Under the pieces are notes generated by a model, which saw nothing but the letters and a program-made list of their open reading frames with translations, was not told where the DNA came from and did not search any database. From positions 1 through 8,023 of the forward strand of contig JAFAFZ010000122.1 in the NCBI GenBank assembly GCA_023423215.1: a DNA stretch of 8,023 nucleotides. Reading direction: 5' to 3'. How positions within the stretch are numbered: position 1 is the stretch's first letter; every line of letters begins with the position of its first letter. A program made the position numbers and the translations under genes. Of this stretch, positions 1 to 6,467 are shown piece by piece. This DNA comes from Actinomycetes bacterium. GTDB taxonomy: Bacteria > Actinomycetota > Acidimicrobiia > Acidimicrobiales > Microtrichaceae.

Positions 1-236
1 TGCGGGCGCACGTGAACCTGATCCCCCTCAACCCGACGCCGGGGTACGCGGTGCGCGGCTCGTCACGCAACCGGGTCCACGAGTTCCGACGCGAGCTCGA
101 GCGGCGGGGCGTCAACGTGACGCTGCGCGACACCCGCGGCTCCGAGATCGACGCGGCGTGCGGTCAGCTGCGGGCCGGCCACGAGGCCACCCCGATCCGG
201 CGTCCGGTGCGGCGACGCTCCGTCCCGACCGCCTGA
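1..236 (+). CDS. rlmN: Dual-specificity 23S rRNA (A2503)/tRNA (A37) methyltransferase RlmN, C-terminal end (5' truncated)
   Basis: Only the last 77 or so residues are present; the frame is open from the window edge, with the first full codon at base 3, and stops with TGA at 234-236. RlmN is a cytoplasmic radical-SAM enzyme that methylates C2 of A2503 in 23S rRNA and of A37 in some tRNAs. The visible part carries the family's C-terminal signature: HVNLIPLNPTPGY, then the VRDTRG-like stretch TLRDTRGSEIDAACGQL. The Cys in IDAACGQL (codon 159-161) corresponds to the conserved C-terminal Cys that is methylated during catalysis (Cys355 in E. coli). The radical-SAM CxxxCxxC cluster must lie upstream, outside the window. 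After GQLRA comes a short basic tail of about 20 residues, common in this family. The gene converges on the nucleotidyltransferase after a 23-base gap in which I see no convincing terminator. The identification is close to certain. Confidence 0.95.
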   Translation, partial: RAHVNLIPLNPTPGYAVRGSSRNRVHEFRRELERRGVNVTLRDTRGSEIDAACGQLRAGHEATPIRRPVRRRSVPTA

Positions 237-259
237 GGACGCGTCGGTACGCCAGCACG

Positions 260-1036
260 TCAGCGCACCAGCACCGTGCGATGCCGCGTGCGGATCGCGT
301 CGCGCAGCACCTCGCCCCGTGCGACCGTCGCCCCCGGCCACACGACCGAGCGCTCGATCGTGCCGTGCACCGCCGCGCCCTCGCCGACCACCGCGTCGCC
401 GCCGGACCACGTCAGGTTCGCGAGCAGGTAGTCGGCCGGGGTGCCGCAGTCGACGACGGGCCCCTCCTCGTGCACCGCCTCGAGCTCGCCCTCGGCCAGG
501 GCGTCACGCCACACGACCTCCCACAGGCCGCTCGGGCGCGCGTCCAGTCCTCGGGCGAGCCGCCAGGGCAGGAGCGACGCCACCACTCCGCTGCGCGGCC
601 CGAACGGCAGCGGCGAGTCGGTCAGCAGCCGCACCCGCGCGCCGTCCCAGCCCCGGGCGAACGCGGCCAGGTCCGCGCCGTGCCACGTGTCCGCGTTCAC
701 GATCAGCACTCCGCGTCCGTCGAGCCAGTCCCGCAGGTGGCCCACCGCGCCCGCCGTGCCGAGCGCCTCGCCCGGCTCGGGTGACCGGTGGACCGCGGCC
801 TCGAGCCGGGTCGAACGCTCGTCCAGGTGCCGCCCGATCTGCTCCGCGCCGTGGTGCAGGTTCACGGCGACCGCTCCCACGGCCGGCGTCAGCGCGTCGA
901 GCGCCCAGTCCAGCAGGGCCCGATCACCGACCGGGCAGAGCGGCTTGGGGCGCTCCAGGGTGAGCGGTCGCAGGCGCCGACCCTCGCCGGCAGCGAGCGC
1001 GAGACCGGCCAGGTCTGCTGCCAGACTGTCAGCCAT
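260..1036 (-). CDS. Sugar-phosphate nucleotidyltransferase (NDP-sugar pyrophosphorylase family)
   Basis: 258 residues. The family transfers a nucleotidyl group from an NTP to a sugar 1-phosphate, making NDP-sugars for cell-envelope glycans in the cytoplasm. The N-terminus has the pyrophosphorylase signature at residues 11-33 (GLALAAGEGRRLRPLT, then RPKPL), including the Gly-rich loop, Arg21 and Lys31. EALGTAGAV lies near residues 90-98, and NADTW near 114-118 supplies the expected metal-binding Asp116. VDCGTPADYL resembles the usual D-x-GTP-x-DYL segment. The last 45 residues (AVVGEGAAVHGTIERSVVWPGATV) look like a short left-handed beta-helix. The protein is shorter than typical mannose-1-phosphate guanylyltransferases (about 350 residues) and nearer in size to MurU-like uridylyltransferases, so the nucleotide and sugar cannot be assigned. 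ATG at 1036 was chosen because the signature begins 10 residues later. A longer 282-residue reading from 1108 would overlap the divergent gene and add unrelated sequence. No clear ribosome binding site precedes the start. Confidence 0.9.
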   Translation of the reverse strand: MADSLAADLAGLALAAGEGRRLRPLTLERPKPLCPVGDRALLDWALDALTPAVGAVAVNLHHGAEQIGRHLDERSTRLEAAVHRSPEPGEALGTAGAVGHLRDWLDGRGVLIVNADTWHGADLAAFARGWDGARVRLLTDSPLPFGPRSGVVASLLPWRLARGLDARPSGLWEVVWRDALAEGELEAVHEEGPVVDCGTPADYLLANLTWSGGDAVVGEGAAVHGTIERSVVWPGATVARGEVLRDAIRTRHRTVLVR

Positions 1037-1037
1037 G
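1034..1037. other. Shared CATG: overlapping divergent start codons
   Basis: The minus-strand nucleotidyltransferase starts with ATG read from 1036 to 1034, and the plus-strand membrane protein starts with ATG at 1035-1037, so the two starts share two base pairs in one CATG palindrome. There is no intergenic space: any promoter or ribosome binding site for one gene lies inside the first codons of the other. On the plus side, CAGACT (1022-1027) ends 7 bases before the ATG and matches the ANNNT part of a leaderless -10. On the minus side I see no equivalent. The arrangement depends on both start choices being correct. Confidence 0.65.
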
Positions 1038-1457
1038 TCGCAGCGCCGCTGGTTCAACCAGAACGTCCCCCAGACCCTCGCGATCGCGCAGATCCTGCTG
1101 TACCTCAACGGCGTGTTCGCGCTGCTCGCCGCGCTGACCAGCGACGGGTCGTCCTTCGTGCGGCTGCTGTTCCTGCTGGCGACCGGCGCCTACGTGTACG
1201 GCGCGTACGGCATCGCGAACGAGCAGAAGCTGGGCTGGAAGATCGCCGTCGTCGCGGCGTTCTCGCCGTTCGTGATCCGCTTCTTCGAGTTCCGGTCGGT
1301 CTTCCCGCCGGGCTTCCCCGTGCCCTTCGGCGACAACCTGCGCTTCGCCATCGGACTGACCGGCGGCAACATCCTGAACCTGATCTTCGACATCGCGCTC
1401 GTGGCGCTGCTGCTGCACCCGATGTCGCGCAACCACCAGAAGATCTGGTTCTCCTGA
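1035..1457 (+). CDS. Small integral membrane protein of unknown function
   Basis: 140 residues with about four hydrophobic segments: roughly 14-34 (LAIAQILLYLNGVFALLAAL), 42-61 (VRLLFLLATGAYVYGAYGIA), 68-84 (WKIAVVAAFSPFVIRFF) and 104-127 (FAIGLTGG through ALVALLL). The N-terminus is polar and basic (MSQRRWFNQNVPQTL), and an amphipathic, Pro/Phe-rich stretch around residues 85-99 joins the third and fourth segments. The tail SRNHQKIWFS is short and basic. By the positive-inside tendency, both ends probably lie in the cytoplasm. I recall similar short proteins with a QPQTL..A..LLYLN-like start in actinobacteria, but none with a known function, so none is assigned. ATG at 1035 was chosen because the hydrophobic core starts soon after it and earlier in-frame sequence is antisense to the nucleotidyltransferase. 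No ribosome binding site is evident; a CAGACT at 1022-1027 could be a leaderless -10. Confidence 0.8.
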   Translation: MSQRRWFNQNVPQTLAIAQILLYLNGVFALLAALTSDGSSFVRLLFLLATGAYVYGAYGIANEQKLGWKIAVVAAFSPFVIRFFEFRSVFPPGFPVPFGDNLRFAIGLTGGNILNLIFDIALVALLLHPMSRNHQKIWFS

Positions 1458-1486
1458 GCGACCGGCACGACGACCCCCGCCGATCG

Positions 1487-1509
1487 AGCACCTGAGTGGC
1501 CGGGGTGCT
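1487..1509 (+). terminator. Weak hairpin after the membrane protein gene
   Basis: AGCACC (1487-1492) and GGTGCT (1504-1509) form a perfect 6-base inverted repeat around an 11-base loop, about 30 bases after the membrane protein stop. A partly overlapping alternative pairs the C-rich run near 1475 with GGCCGGGG near 1498-1505. No T-run follows and the stem is short, so this could be a weak terminator or chance in GC-rich DNA. Confidence 0.25.
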
Positions 1510-1520
1510 GCCGTCGCGGC

Positions 1521-1526
1521 AATGAT
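1521..1526 (+). promoter_or_regulatory. Candidate leaderless -10 element for the MaoC hydratase
   Basis: AATGAT lies 6 bases before the ATG at 1533 and matches five of the six positions of the T-A-N-N-N-T pattern shared by other starts in this window (the first T is missing). There is no purine-rich ribosome binding site before this ATG, consistent with transcription starting at or next to the A of the start codon. No convincing -35 is visible. Confidence 0.4.
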
Positions 1527-1532
1527 CCTGCG

Positions 1533-1991
1533 ATGGCCACCGAAATCGCAGGACTCGCAGGACTGAAGGAACTCGTCGGCACCCACCTCGGGTACTCCGA
1601 CTGGCTCGAGATCACCCAGGAGCGCGTGAACACGTTCGCCGACGCCACGGGTGACCACCAGTGGATCCACGTCGACCCGGAGCGAGCGAAGGACGGCCCC
1701 TTCGGCGGCACGATCGCCCACGGCTACCTGACCCTGTCGCTGGGCCCGGTCCTGTTCCCGTCGATCGCCACCGTCACCGGCATCAAGATGGGCGTGAACT
1801 ACGGCGCGGGCAAGGTGCGCTTCCTGTCGCCCGTCAAGGTCGGCGCCAACCTGCGCCTCGGCGCCGAGCTGACCACGCTCGAGGAGCTGCCCGGCAACGG
1901 CGCGCAGGTCTACATGACCTTCACCTTCGAGATCGAGGGCAGCGAGAAGCCTGCGGCGGTCGCCGAGATCATCTTCCGCTACTACGAGTGA
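1533..1991 (+). CDS. MaoC-type (R)-specific enoyl-thioester hydratase / 3-hydroxyacyl-thioester dehydratase (HtdZ/Rv0130-like)
   Basis: 152 residues, the full length of a single hot-dog-fold MaoC protein of the Rv0130 (HtdZ) type from Mycobacterium tuberculosis. The family reversibly hydrates trans-2-enoyl-CoA (or ACP) to (R)-3-hydroxyacyl thioester in the cytoplasm, as a homodimer. The hydratase motif is plain: FADATGDHQWIHVD at residues 35-48, with Asp41 and His46 as the expected catalytic pair (Asp40/His45 in Rv0130). Then come the GPFGGTIAHGYLTLSL segment, the MGVNYGAGKVRFLSPV substrate-tunnel strand and the C-terminal AEIIFRYYE strand. ATG at 1533 gives the family's usual N-terminal length and is preceded by a leaderless-type -10. 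The gene stands alone: 75 bases lie between it and the membrane protein upstream, and the next gene is convergent. Its place in beta-oxidation, lipid synthesis or hydroxyacid metabolism cannot be settled from sequence. Confidence 0.93.
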   Translation: MATEIAGLAGLKELVGTHLGYSDWLEITQERVNTFADATGDHQWIHVDPERAKDGPFGGTIAHGYLTLSLGPVLFPSIATVTGIKMGVNYGAGKVRFLSPVKVGANLRLGAELTTLEELPGNGAQVYMTFTFEIEGSEKPAAVAEIIFRYYE

Positions 1992-2011
1992 GTCGACCCG
2001 ATCGACGTGGT

Positions 2012-2037
2012 GCTGCCGGTCCCGAGGGGCTGGCAGC
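2012..2037 (+). terminator. GC-rich hairpin between convergent genes
   Basis: An 11-pair stem (2012-2022 with 2027-2037) closes on a four-base CGAG loop. Nine pairs are Watson-Crick (GCTGCC with GGCAGC outermost, CC with GG innermost) and two are G-U wobbles on the plus-strand transcript. It begins 21 bases after the MaoC stop and ends 41 bases before the stop of the convergent oxidoreductase. There is no T-run, which is common for actinobacterial hairpins. On the opposite transcript the two wobbles become C-A mismatches, so it should act mainly on the MaoC transcript. Confidence 0.55.
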
Positions 2038-2078
2038 GTCGCGTCCGGGCAGGACCTCGGTCGGCGTCGCGGCACGGC

Positions 2079-3032
2079 TCAGCGGAACTCGGGCAGCACG
2101 TCCGAGGCCAGCAGTCGCAGCGACTGCTGGTCCGGGTAGTCCGAGCACCACGGCACGACGCCGCCGCAGCCCAGGTCGCGGTACCGGCCCAGCTTCTCGG
2201 CGACCTGCTCGGGCGTGCCGACCAGGTTGCCGTCGCGCCAGGACTCGAACGGCTCGCCCCAGAAGCTGCGTGTCCCCGCGTCGAGGATCTCCTGCTCGGT
2301 CGGGCGGATGAAGACCTCGGGCGACCACGTCTTCGTGATCTCGTCGTAGTCCCGGCCCACGGCCGCGCAGTGGCCCTTCAGGACCTCGCACTTGTGCGCG
2401 AACTCGTCCGGCTTGCCGCCGAAGTTCGAGTGCGTCGCGTGGCGGGCGACGACCCGCAGGGTGAGCTGCTCTCCCCCACCACCGATCCAGATGGGCGGCG
2501 TCGGCTGCTGCAGGGGCTTCGGGTCGCACTGCGCGCCGCGCACCGTGAAGTGGCGCCCCTCGTAGGTCGCATCCGGCTCGGTCCACATGAGCTTCACGAT
2601 CTCGACGGTCTCTCGCAGCATGCGGATCCGGTCCGCGGCCGGCGGGAACTCGTAGCCGTAGGCGGCGTACTCGCCGTCGTACCACCCCGCGCCGATGCCC
2701 CAGTCCAGGCGGCCGCCCGAGATCACGTCGATCGTCGAGGTGATCTTCGCGACGAGCGCGGGGTTGCGGTAGCCCGCGCAGCTGACCATCTGGCCCAGGC
2801 GGATGCGCGAGGTCGCCTGGGCGATCGCCGCCATCGTGGTCCAGCACTCGAAGACCGTCTCGTGCGCGGGCACCGGGACGTTGTGCACGTGGTCGTAGAG
2901 CCAGATCGAGTCGAAGCCGAGCTCCTCGGCCAGCAGCGCGGTGCCGAGCGTCGTGTCCCACTTGTCGCGCGGGTCCTCGATGCCCGCCAGCTCCATCTTC
3001 CAGCCCTGCGGCGCGAACACTCCGAAGATCAT
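2079..3032 (-). CDS. LLM-class F420-dependent oxidoreductase (Rv1855c-like, TIGR03560 type)
   Basis: 317 residues, a full-length luciferase-like monooxygenase fold (TIM barrel). Members of this subfamily are predicted to use deazaflavin F420 for hydride transfer; the substrate of the Rv1855c type is not known. The N-terminus MIFGVFAPQGWKMEL matches the F-x-PQGW start of the group. Next come FDSIWLYDHVHNVPVP near residues 50-65, then RIRLGQMVSCAGYRNPALVAK and ISGGRLDWGIGAGWYDGE (about 105-122), the barrel's ligand-binding strands. TPPIWIGGGGEQLTLR near 175-190 is the usual cofactor-phosphate region. GTPEQVAEKL followed by a DLGCGGVV stretch closes the barrel. ATG at 3032 is supported by GGAAGG seven bases upstream and by the family N-terminus. 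A longer open reading upstream to about 3539 runs antisense to the peptidase gene and is not part of it. F420 versus FMN use is inferred from subfamily resemblance. Confidence 0.92.
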   Translation of the reverse strand: MIFGVFAPQGWKMELAGIEDPRDKWDTTLGTALLAEELGFDSIWLYDHVHNVPVPAHETVFECWTTMAAIAQATSRIRLGQMVSCAGYRNPALVAKITSTIDVISGGRLDWGIGAGWYDGEYAAYGYEFPPAADRIRMLRETVEIVKLMWTEPDATYEGRHFTVRGAQCDPKPLQQPTPPIWIGGGGEQLTLRVVARHATHSNFGGKPDEFAHKCEVLKGHCAAVGRDYDEITKTWSPEVFIRPTEQEILDAGTRSFWGEPFESWRDGNLVGTPEQVAEKLGRYRDLGCGGVVPWCSDYPDQQSLRLLASDVLPEFR

Positions 3033-3039
3033 CGTGGGG

Positions 3040-3045
3040 CCTTCC
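3040..3045 (-). promoter_or_regulatory. Ribosome binding site fixing the LLM oxidoreductase start
   Basis: Read on the minus strand, GGAAGG lies 7 bases before the ATG at 3032. It is the clearest Shine-Dalgarno in the window and decides this start over upstream extensions of the frame. Its presence contrasts with neighbouring genes that appear leaderless. Confidence 0.7.
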
Positions 3046-3079
3046 GGTCGGACGTGGACGTCGGTCGACGGCGCACCGG

Positions 3080-3085
3080 ACGCTA
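3080..3085 (-). promoter_or_regulatory. Candidate -10 element for the LLM oxidoreductase
   Basis: On the minus strand TAGCGT (3085 to 3080) fits TANNNT and sits about 47 bases before the ATG. That would leave a leader of roughly 40 bases containing the GGAAGG ribosome binding site. No convincing -35 hexamer is visible. It lies in the 155-base divergent region 3033-3187, otherwise empty of genes. Confidence 0.35.
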
Positions 3086-3175
3086 GTTCTCGGCGGCCCG
3101 TCGCCCCGACCGTGCCGGCCGGAACCCGGCGGTGCGGGTCCTCAGGGTGTCGCGGGGACAGGGCGCGGCCGGTCC

Positions 3176-3181
3176 TACGCT
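3176..3181 (+). promoter_or_regulatory. Candidate leaderless -10 element for the secreted peptidase
   Basis: TACGCT fits TANNNT exactly and ends 6 bases before the GTG at 3188, the spacing expected when transcription starts at the first base of the start codon. No ribosome binding site is seen. GGGACA at 3155-3160 resembles a -35 but its 15-base spacing is short. The element also supports choosing the GTG at 3188 as the start. Confidence 0.5.
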
Positions 3182-3187
3182 GTCGCC

Positions 3188-4738
3188 GTGTTCGACCGCC
3201 TCCCCGCCCCGCGACGCCGTCCGCGCCTGGCGATCGCCGCCCTGTGCGCGGGCCTGCTCGTCGTCGCGGCGTGCAGCGAGGGCGATCGGGACGACGCGAC
3301 CTCCTCGCCGCGGTCCTCCTCGTCGACCGCGCCGGGCGACACCTCGGCCGCACCCTCGACCACGGCGGGCCTCGTGCTGGACGCGAACGGCTTCCCGGTC
3401 GGCTGGCAGCCGCCTGCGCTCGACTGGACGTCCTGCACGCAGGGCGCCGGTCTGCAGTGCGCGACGCTGCAGGTCCCCCTCGACTGGACCCGGCCCGACG
3501 GCGAGCAGATCGACCTGGCGTTGGCACGGCGGCCCGCACCGGGTGACCGGATCGGTTCGCTGCTCATGAACCCCGGCGGCCCGGGGGCTTCGGGCATTCA
3601 GTTCCTGAGCGGCGGATCGACGCCGGACGCCGTCGCCGAGCGGTTCGACCTGGTCAGCTGGGACCCCCGGGGCGTCGGCGCCTCGACCGCCGTGACCTGC
3701 GGGACCAACGCCTCGTCGATGCTCGCGCTCGACCCGGACCCCGACGACGACGCCGAGCAGGCCGCGCTCGACTCGGCGGCCGCCGCCGTCTCGGGCGACT
3801 GCGCGGCATCGGACCTGACCCTGCTGCAGCACATCGGGACCCTCGACGTCGCCAAGGACCTCGAGGCGATCCGCCTGGCGCTCGGCGGCGAGCCGCTCAA
3901 CTACGTGGGCTACTCCTACGGCACGCAGATCGGCCAGCAGTACGCGCAGATGTTCCCCACGAACATCCGGGCGATGGTGCTCGACGGCGTCGTCGACTCG
4001 TCGCTCGGGTTCACGGACTTCCTGCTCGGCCAGACCGAGGCGTTCGACGCGGCGTTCGAGGAGAACGCGGACCGCTGCCGCGATGCGGGTGCCGATCGCT
4101 GCGGGGTGCGCGACCTCGGCGACGCCTACGACGAGGTCCACGAGATGGTCGAGGCACAGCCCCTCGGATCCGGCGCACAGGTCGTCGGGCCCGCCGAGCT
4201 GGCCATCGCCGCGGTCATGACCAGCTACTGGGACGACGGCTGGGAGGACCTCGGCCCGGCGCTCGCGGCCGCGCTCGACGGCAACGGCCGCCAGCTGCGC
4301 CAGCTGGCCGACTCGTACTACGACTTCGGGGCGTACGCGGCGTACGCCGGGGTCGTCTGCACCGAATCGCCGCCGCCGGCCGACGCCACCGAGTTCGAGG
4401 CGTTCGCGGACGAGGCACGGTCGCGCTCGCCGCGACTGGGCGGCACGGTCGCCAACGAGATGCTGCCGTGCGCGACGTGGCCGGTCGAGGCACCACGCGA
4501 AGCGGCGCCGGTGACCGCCCCCGGAGCGCCGCCGATCCTGGTCGTCGGCAACCTGCGCGACGCCGCGACGCCGTACGAGAACGCCGTCACCGTCGCCGAG
4601 ACCCTCGAGTCCGGCGTGCTCGTCAGCGTCGACATCGGTGGCCACACCGCCTACGGCGTCAACCGCTGCGTCAACCGCGTCGTCGACGCCTACCTCATCG
4701 ACCTGGCCGTGCCCGAGCGGGATCCACGCTGCACCTAG
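3188..4738 (+). CDS. Secreted lipoprotein alpha/beta-hydrolase, tripeptidyl aminopeptidase type (peptidase family S33)
   Basis: 516 residues. Family members are exported serine peptidases that release short peptides from protein N-termini; some act as esterases. The N-terminus is a lipoprotein signal peptide: basic PRRRPR, hydrophobic LAIAALCAGLLVV, and lipobox VAAC with Cys29 as the lipidated residue. A Ser/Thr/Asp-rich linker (about 30-60) would tether the enzyme outside the membrane. The catalytic domain shows LLMNPGGPGASG (oxyanion region), SWDPRGVGAS, and the nucleophile elbow GYSYG with Ser243. The C-terminal cap typical of TAP-like proteins supplies Asp458 in LRDAATPY and His486 in GGHTAYG, so the triad is complete. 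Cysteines are frequent (for example TSCTQGAGLQC, VTCG, GDCA), consistent with disulfides outside the cell. GTG at 3188 was chosen for the intact signal peptide and the TACGCT -10. It diverges from the LLM oxidoreductase. The exact substrate is not predictable. Confidence 0.92.
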   Translation: MFDRLPAPRRRPRLAIAALCAGLLVVAACSEGDRDDATSSPRSSSSTAPGDTSAAPSTTAGLVLDANGFPVGWQPPALDWTSCTQGAGLQCATLQVPLDWTRPDGEQIDLALARRPAPGDRIGSLLMNPGGPGASGIQFLSGGSTPDAVAERFDLVSWDPRGVGASTAVTCGTNASSMLALDPDPDDDAEQAALDSAAAAVSGDCAASDLTLLQHIGTLDVAKDLEAIRLALGGEPLNYVGYSYGTQIGQQYAQMFPTNIRAMVLDGVVDSSLGFTDFLLGQTEAFDAAFEENADRCRDAGADRCGVRDLGDAYDEVHEMVEAQPLGSGAQVVGPAELAIAAVMTSYWDDGWEDLGPALAAALDGNGRQLRQLADSYYDFGAYAAYAGVVCTESPPPADATEFEAFADEARSRSPRLGGTVANEMLPCATWPVEAPREAAPVTAPGAPPILVVGNLRDAATPYENAVTVAETLESGVLVSVDIGGHTAYGVNRCVNRVVDAYLIDLAVPERDPRCT

Positions 4739-4783
4739 TGTCGGGGCCGGACACGGCTCCACGGGGGGACCGCCGTCCGACAC
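4738..4783 (+). other. Structured gap between the peptidase and the acyl-CoA synthetase
   Basis: GTGTC at 4738-4742 can pair with GACAC at 4750-4754 (7-base loop). Alternatively, GTGTCGG (4738-4744) pairs with CCGACAC (4777-4783) across a long loop. A third hairpin, GGAC-CGCC-GTCC (4767-4778), competes with the second. The first arm overlaps the last base of the peptidase stop codon. These mutually exclusive pairings could form a terminator or attenuator, but short stems arise easily at this GC content. Confidence 0.3.
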
Positions 4784-4788
4784 GTACC

Positions 4789-4794
4789 GGGGGG
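4789..4794 (+). promoter_or_regulatory. G-rich ribosome binding site candidate for the acyl-CoA synthetase
   Basis: A run of six G lies 4 bases before the GTG at 4799 and could pair in part with the CCUCC of 16S rRNA. It supports the GTG start. A second G6 run at 4763-4768 is too far upstream to serve. Confidence 0.35.
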
Positions 4795-4798
4795 TCAC

Positions 4799-6442
4799 GT
4801 GGAGTTCAACCTTGCCCAGGTGCACGAGGCCGTCGAGGCCGCCGTGCCCGACCGGGAGTGCATCATCTTCCGCGACCGTCGCCTGACCTACGCCCAGGTC
4901 GGTGAGCGCAGCCGGCGGATGGCGAACGTGCTGCGGGACCGCGGGCTGGGCGACGTCGTCGAGCGGGACGGCCTGGCACCCCACGAGAGCGGCCAGGACC
5001 ACCTGGCGATCTACCTGCACAACGGCAACGAGTACCTCGAGTCGATGCTCGGCGCCTACAAGGCCCGCGTCGCGCCCTTCAACGTGAACTACCGCTACGT
5101 CGCCGAGGAGCTCGAGTACCTGCTGCGCGACGCCGGCGCCCGGGCGATCGTCTTCCACTCCGCGTTCGCCCCGGTGCTCGACGACGTGCGAGGCCGGCTG
5201 CCCGAGCTGGCGGTCCTGCTCCAGGTCGAGGACGGCTCGTCGCACGGGCTGCTCGACGGCGCCGAGTGGTACGAGGACGCGCTCGCCGGTGCATCGCCGG
5301 AGCTCGACCCGGAGCTGGTGGCCAGCTGGTCGCCGGACGACCTGTACATCCTCTACACGGGCGGCACGACCGGCATGCCCAAGGGCGTGCTGTGGCGGCA
5401 GGGCGACATCTTCGTCGGCGCGCTCGGCGGGCGACGGCTGGACAACGGCCAGGAGTGGACCTCGCTCGAGGAGATCGCCGACCACGCCCCGTCGGGCGGC
5501 ACGCGGCTGCTGCCGGGTCCCCCGTTCATGCACGGCGCAGCGCACTGGATGGCGTTCAACGGGTTCACGAACGCGTCCACGCTCTGCCTGCCGAGCGTGC
5601 CAGAGCACCTGGAACCGGTCGACGTGCTCGAGCTGATCGAGCGCGAGGGCGTCAACATCCTGCTGATCGTCGGTGACGCGTTCGGGCGGCCGATCGTGGA
5701 GCAGCTCGAGCGCGGCGACCACGACCTGTCCTCGCTGCTCATCGTCGTGTCGGGCGGCGCGGCGCTGTCGCCCGGCATCAAGGAGCGGCTGCTGCGGGCG
5801 GTGCCGACGATGATGGTGCTCGACGGCCTCGGCGCCTCCGAGACGGGCCAGCAGGCGAGCCAGCTCACCTCGGCCGGGCAGACCGCGGTGACCGGCACCT
5901 TCACGCCCGGCCCCGGCATGTGCATCCTCTCCGAGGACCTCGACGAGGTGCTGTCCGCGGGTCACGACCAGCTCGGCTGGCTCGCCCAGTCGGGACGGGT
6001 GCCCCTCGGCTACCTGGGCGATCCCGCGAAGACGGCGCGCACCTTCCCGGTGATCGACGGGGTGCGCTACGCCGTGCCCGGAGATCGAGCGCGGGTGCGC
6101 CAGGACGGGTCGGTCGAGCTGTTCGGACGCGACTCGGCGACGATCAACTCCGGCGGCGAGAAGATCTTCGCGGAGGAGGTCGAGCAGGCGCTGCTGCGGC
6201 ACCCCTCGGTCGCGGACTGCCTGGTCGCAGGTCGCGACTCCGAGCGCTGGGGCAACGAGGTCGTGGCGGTCGTGCAGCTGCTCGACGGCATCGACGCCAG
6301 CGACGAGGACCTGCTCGAGGAGGCGGCGCGGCACGTCGCCCGCTACAAGCTGCCCAAGGCGATCGTGCGGGTCGACCGCGTGCGGCGCTCCCCCTCGGGC
6401 AAGGCCGACTACCGCTGGGCCCGGGCGACCGCCGCCGGCTGA
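4799..6442 (+). CDS. AMP-forming acyl-CoA synthetase (FadD family, FadD19-like)
   Basis: 547 residues, the usual full length. The enzyme adenylates a carboxylic acid with ATP, then forms the CoA thioester, in the cytoplasm. All key ANL motifs are present: P-loop [11 protein letters not shown] at 186-196; FMHGAAHW about 240-250; GASETG at 345-350; PGDRARV with Asp429 binding the ribose; [14 protein letters not shown] at 442-455 with the hinge Arg444-Asp445; and Lys535 in SPSGKADY, the adenylation lysine. The N-terminal segment [17 protein letters not shown] and then FNVNYRYV are typical of a large actinobacterial subgroup, and the whole resembles from memory FadD19 of M. tuberculosis, which activates a sterol side-chain acid. 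The true substrate here is unknown; medium or branched-chain acids are plausible. GTG at 4799 is preceded by a G-run. The peptidase ends 60 bases upstream and the phosphotransferase follows after 25 bases, probably in one transcript. Confidence 0.94.
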   Translation: MEFNLAQVHEAVEAAVPDRECIIFRDRRLTYAQVGERSRRMANVLRDRGLGDVVERDGLAPHESGQDHLAIYLHNGNEYLESMLGAYKARVAPFNVNYRYVAEELEYLLRDAGARAIVFHSAFAPVLDDVRGRLPELAVLLQVEDGSSHGLLDGAEWYEDALAGASPELDPELVASWSPDDLYILYTGGTTGMPKGVLWRQGDIFVGALGGRRLDNGQEWTSLEEIADHAPSGGTRLLPGPPFMHGAAHWMAFNGFTNASTLCLPSVPEHLEPVDVLELIEREGVNILLIVGDAFGRPIVEQLERGDHDLSSLLIVVSGGAALSPGIKERLLRAVPTMMVLDGLGASETGQQASQLTSAGQTAVTGTFTPGPGMCILSEDLDEVLSAGHDQLGWLAQSGRVPLGYLGDPAKTARTFPVIDGVRYAVPGDRARVRQDGSVELFGRDSATINSGGEKIFAEEVEQALLRHPSVADCLVAGRDSERWGNEVVAVVQLLDGIDASDEDLLEEAARHVARYKLPKAIVRVDRVRRSPSGKADYRWARATAAG

Positions 6443-6467
6443 CGCCGGGCGTGGCGGTGACGCGACG

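Noticed and set aside
238..245. The palindrome GACGCGTC between the convergent rlmN and nucleotidyltransferase genes as a terminator
   Set aside because: It has no loop, only 4 base pairs per arm, and no T-run. Such palindromes are common at this GC content.
1029..2075. A 348-codon minus-strand open frame opposite the membrane protein and MaoC genes
   Set aside because: The product is Arg/Asp/Val-rich with no domain, and the opposite strand has a complete MaoC active site.
2007..3086. A 359-codon plus-strand open frame opposite the LLM oxidoreductase
   Set aside because: It is the antisense shadow of a clear LLM-family protein that has a Shine-Dalgarno and family motifs throughout.
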